Shown piece by piece: positions 61,493 to 64,000 of a DNA stretch of 64,000 bases. The first letter of the stretch is position 1. The number at the start of each line of letters is the position of its first letter. The position numbers and the translations under genes were made by a program. The stretch comes from Sipunculus nudus (Eukaryota; Annelida; Sipuncula; Golfingiida; Sipunculidae): contig CM049307.1 in assembly GCA_026874595.1 (NCBI GenBank), positions 64,042,870-64,106,869 on the forward strand, given 5' to 3'. Under the pieces are notes generated by a model that saw only the letters and a program-made list of their open reading frames with translations, was not told the origin of the DNA and did no database searches.

Positions 61493-62045
61493 CTGAAACA
61501 GATATCAATCATATGAATTTAATGTAAGCCTACACATGAACATTATTAGGCCTACTGGACATTCATGAATGTGTGTGTAGTATGTATAAGATTAGCATGC
61601 GTCTGTGGTACAGACTGTGAATATTACTGCCAATAAACCGTGGCCACATGGAGATGTATACAAGCCCGGGGACACTACTTGAATCAATCAAGCCGTTGAA
61701 GATAAAGTGGGTCTTATACAATTATAATTTGAGATTTAAACGAAATTAATAGGTCCTTCTTTGTTGTTATACCAATTCCGCTGAGTTTGTACTCAGATAT
61801 TGCTAGACATACAGCACAGAATTCATGAAAGTTTGGTGAGCGTGTTTACGTATACCTATATTTTGTGTACAAGAATAACTGGACAGTAATTCTGAGTTGT
61901 CAGTGCGCTAAAAGACTTTAAAGTCCACATTCAGAAATACCTGTAGATGTCACGGTTCAATGAACACATAGCCCCAAAGAAATTGTTCAGGTAATGCATT
62001 CGTCGCCCAGGTCAACACGGGGGACCGTCTCAAAACACAGACATC

Positions 62046-62627
62046 ATGCCTCAGTATACATGTTTCCAATGCAAAAAGAAGAAAAAGTCCGTTGCAACAC
62101 GTCTAGATGACTCCATGTATTGTCTTGAATGTGCAGCAACAAAATGGCCTAGTGTGTATGGGTCAAAGACTGGACATGCATCGAGTGATACTCAGCAAAC
62201 AGCGACTGGAGTCGACCATGATCCAGTATGTGACCCGAACCAGGAACAAACAGAGAGGGATATCGGTGATCAAGACACTGGCTGCTGTTCAGTGAAGTCA
62301 GCATCTCGTTTGATTATAGAGAATGACTTGTTAACCTATGTCCAATTCTATATTCACAGATGTACCGTGGAGAATCTTAAAAAGACCATATTAAGGTTCT
62401 ATACACCAGGGGTCATCAGTACATCTAAGCAGATTCTCTGGGATGCTGCAGAGGAATTCACGTCCCTTGGCCGGAGACATTCCAGGCAGAACTCTGTAGC
62501 AAGGTCTGCACAGGAAGCTGACGTTGTTGACATTATTTCAGCCTTTCAAAAGGTGGATAAACTGCAGTCGTTTCCAGTAACATTTGTACTCTGGAATTTT
62601 TCAAAATATACCAAAATACGCACCTGA
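62046..62627 (+). pseudogene. LINE ORF1, N-terminal part (before frameshift)
   Basis: 193 codons. It begins MPQYTCFQCKKKKK and continues MYCLECAATKW, a CxxC...CxxC zinc-binding module of PHD or zinc-ribbon type seen at the N terminus of some invertebrate LINE ORF1 proteins. The middle contains LIIENDLLTYVQFYIHRC. The frame closes soon after DKLQSFPV, while the homologous reading continues in another frame from about 62,584, so a one- or two-base indel lies between about 62,584 and 62,627. Confidence 0.8.
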
Positions 62628-63321
62628 AGAAATCGAACCTGGTGTTTCGACAGAGCAAATATCTCAACAAAATCAGAGAATCTCGGCAATTGAAAACAAA
62701 CTAGATGAAAGTACAGAAACAATAAGGGCACTGCAGCTAGCCGTGAACGAAGTTATTCAGGAGCTTAGAAAAGCGCCAACTGACGGGCCACGTGAATACA
62801 ACAAGGAACTTTATTCTGGTGCTGTGAAAAGCTCTCAAGCAGTAAACGTAATTCCACGGATTGAGCATATTTGTGTACAAAATGAAGATAAAGGTTCTGG
62901 TCCTGAAAGAGTTGGTATTGAGTCAGAAGCCTGCTCCACATTGGGAAAAACGTCAATGTCGTCAGTACCCACCAACAGTCATACAGACAAACTTAATTCC
63001 ATACAGGTTGACGATTTCGAGATACAGCCTCACCAAAGACGCAGGATACGGAAACAACCTTCTGTCACGGGAAATAGAGTTGATAATAAAATAAAAAGTG
63101 GCCTGAAACACACGGATATATTTGTATATCGCATCCACTGTGATGTGCCCGAAAATGATCTCCGTGATTTCATTCAGGATGAAGGTGTGCCAGTATCCGC
63201 CATCTGTAGGGTTTCGCATGATGAAGCGAGGATGCAGTCCTTCCGTATAACCATTAACTCAACAGATCTGGAAAAAGTGATGCAGGGCTCATTTTGGCCA
63301 GAAGGAATATGTTGTAGATGA
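62587..63321 (+). pseudogene. LINE ORF1, C-terminal part (after frameshift)
   Basis: This frame opens without an ATG, which supports a frameshift rather than a separate gene. It contains a coiled-coil stretch (QNQRISAIENKLDES, IRALQLAVNEVIQ), a basic linker, and a C-terminal domain DIFVYRIHCDVPENDL, ICRVSHDEARMQSFRITI, ending FWPEGICCR. The VYR...SFR...WPEGI pattern is the RNA-binding-like C-terminal domain common in invertebrate LINE ORF1 proteins. The stop follows 26 bases before the ORF2 start at 63,350. Confidence 0.82.
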
Positions 63322-63349
63322 TATTTCAGCCGTTTCGCTGGTAAACATA

Positions 63350-64000
63350 ATGTCAATAATGCTAAATAATACAACTAACATTTTCATGACTTTTTTAACT
63401 GTTTGCTCTTACAATGTAACAGGATTAAAGCGAACTAATAGTCAAGACTTCATAAAGAACATGTTAGAGAAATATTCGATTGATATTCTGTTCCTCCAGG
63501 AAACCTGGCTCCTAGAGACGCAGTTGGATCTACTTGGGGACCTGAGTCAGGATTTCATGTTTACTGCTAAATCAGGGGTTGACAGCCAGTTAGACGTGTT
63601 GATAGGCCGCCCCTATGGAGGAGTAGCAATAATGTGGAGAAAGCACTTATCTCATAGAGTTACTCCTGTAGAAATTGGTCATAAGAGATTATGTGCTGTT
63701 CAAGTTATGGATTCAAACAAGAAATTCCTCATGATATGCTGCTATTTTCCGTGTGACACAAGGACAAACAGTGTGGACGCAGAATTTTTAGAGTGTGTAA
63801 ATGCAATCGAGTCGCTCATGCTAGAAAATACATATGATGCATTTATAATAGGGGGAGACCTTAATATTGTCGTAGATAGACTGAGCGGTAACTGCAAATA
63901 TCTTAAATTATTTGCTGAAAATAATGACTTAGTGTTTACATGGGACCTCCGACAAACGGTGGCCGAGGATACATATGAGAGCTATGGTGGTTCAGCGAGC
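63350..64000 (+). CDS. LINE ORF2, apurinic endonuclease domain (open at window edge)
   Basis: 217 codons, no stop before the window ends. Residues show the APE endonuclease signatures in order: CSYNVTGLKR near residue 20, LFLQETWL (catalytic Glu), RPYGGVAIMW, LMICCYFPC, and FIIGGDLNIV (catalytic Asp/Asn). These are the active-site blocks of the exonuclease-endonuclease-phosphatase superfamily as used by LINEs to nick target DNA. The reverse transcriptase would follow downstream. Confidence 0.92.
   Translation, partial: MSIMLNNTTNIFMTFLTVCSYNVTGLKRTNSQDFIKNMLEKYSIDILFLQETWLLETQLDLLGDLSQDFMFTAKSGVDSQLDVLIGRPYGGVAIMWRKHLSHRVTPVEIGHKRLCAVQVMDSNKKFLMICCYFPCDTRTNSVDAEFLECVNAIESLMLENTYDAFIIGGDLNIVVDRLSGNCKYLKLFAENNDLVFTWDLRQTVAEDTYESYGGSAS

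Larger units (their letters stand above)
62046..64000 (+). mobile_element. Non-LTR retrotransposon (LINE), 5' part, cut by window end
   Basis: A plus-strand element with an ORF1 followed by an ORF2 that begins with an APE-type endonuclease. ORF1 is broken by a frameshift. The element lies upstream of the vWA exon, in an inferred intron of the collagen-receptor gene, in opposite orientation. Its 5' end is not defined; the stretch 61,560-62,045 may include its 5' UTR. The reverse transcriptase would lie beyond the window, so the clade cannot be named. Confidence 0.88.

Overview
The window is animal nuclear DNA: AT-rich, sparse in genes, with phase-consistent spliced exons and a heavy load of transposable elements and satellites. 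The repeat types, the metazoan domain architectures and the tRNA-headed SINE suggest a marine lophotrochozoan, most likely a mollusc. That assignment is inference; no sequence here fixes the species.

Two spliced protein genes are supported, both on the minus strand. The larger runs from beyond 61,492 (its 5' end lies outside the window) down to a stop at 32,219. It has 29 recognisable exons: the C-terminal half of a von Willebrand factor A domain, a Gly-X-Y collagen domain of about 1,000 residues on 19 exons, EGF-like and short Cys-rich modules on five exons, a complete MAM domain on three exons, and one last exon with a transmembrane helix and a cytoplasmic tail. It is therefore a predicted type I transmembrane collagen. 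The collagen domain contains no lysine, has Thr in a large share of Y positions, and is built from exons whose helical part is a multiple of 36 bp, apart from the last. The second gene (16,972-21,410) is a three-exon Ly6/uPAR-family protein of 138 residues with a signal peptide, a three-finger domain and a GPI-type tail.

Other features with clear support are a tRNA-Trp(CCA) gene at 14,319-14,390; a nearly intact, young BEL/Pao LTR retrotransposon at 6,435-13,309 (434-bp LTRs differing at 2 sites, 5-bp target duplication, one 1,897-codon gag-pol frame); and the 5' part of a non-LTR retrotransposon at 62,046-64,000, lying in an intron of the collagen gene in the opposite orientation (ORF1 broken by a frameshift, ORF2 endonuclease open to the window edge).

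Layout: 1-2.2 kb, little recognisable; 2.2-5.0 kb, a repeat element with about 340-bp tandem monomers; 5.1-14.2 kb, a palindromic element carrying a repeated CTCGACACCGTTAC motif and split by the BEL insertion; 14.3-16.9 kb, tRNA and dispersed repeats; 17-21.5 kb, the Ly6 gene with MITEs and a fold-back element in its introns; 21.5-32.2 kb, intergenic with a 24-bp minisatellite and duplicated blocks; 32.2-61.5 kb, the collagen-receptor gene, with a large satellite-like element (42.1-47.3 kb) in the intron between its collagen and EGF parts; 62-64 kb, the LINE.
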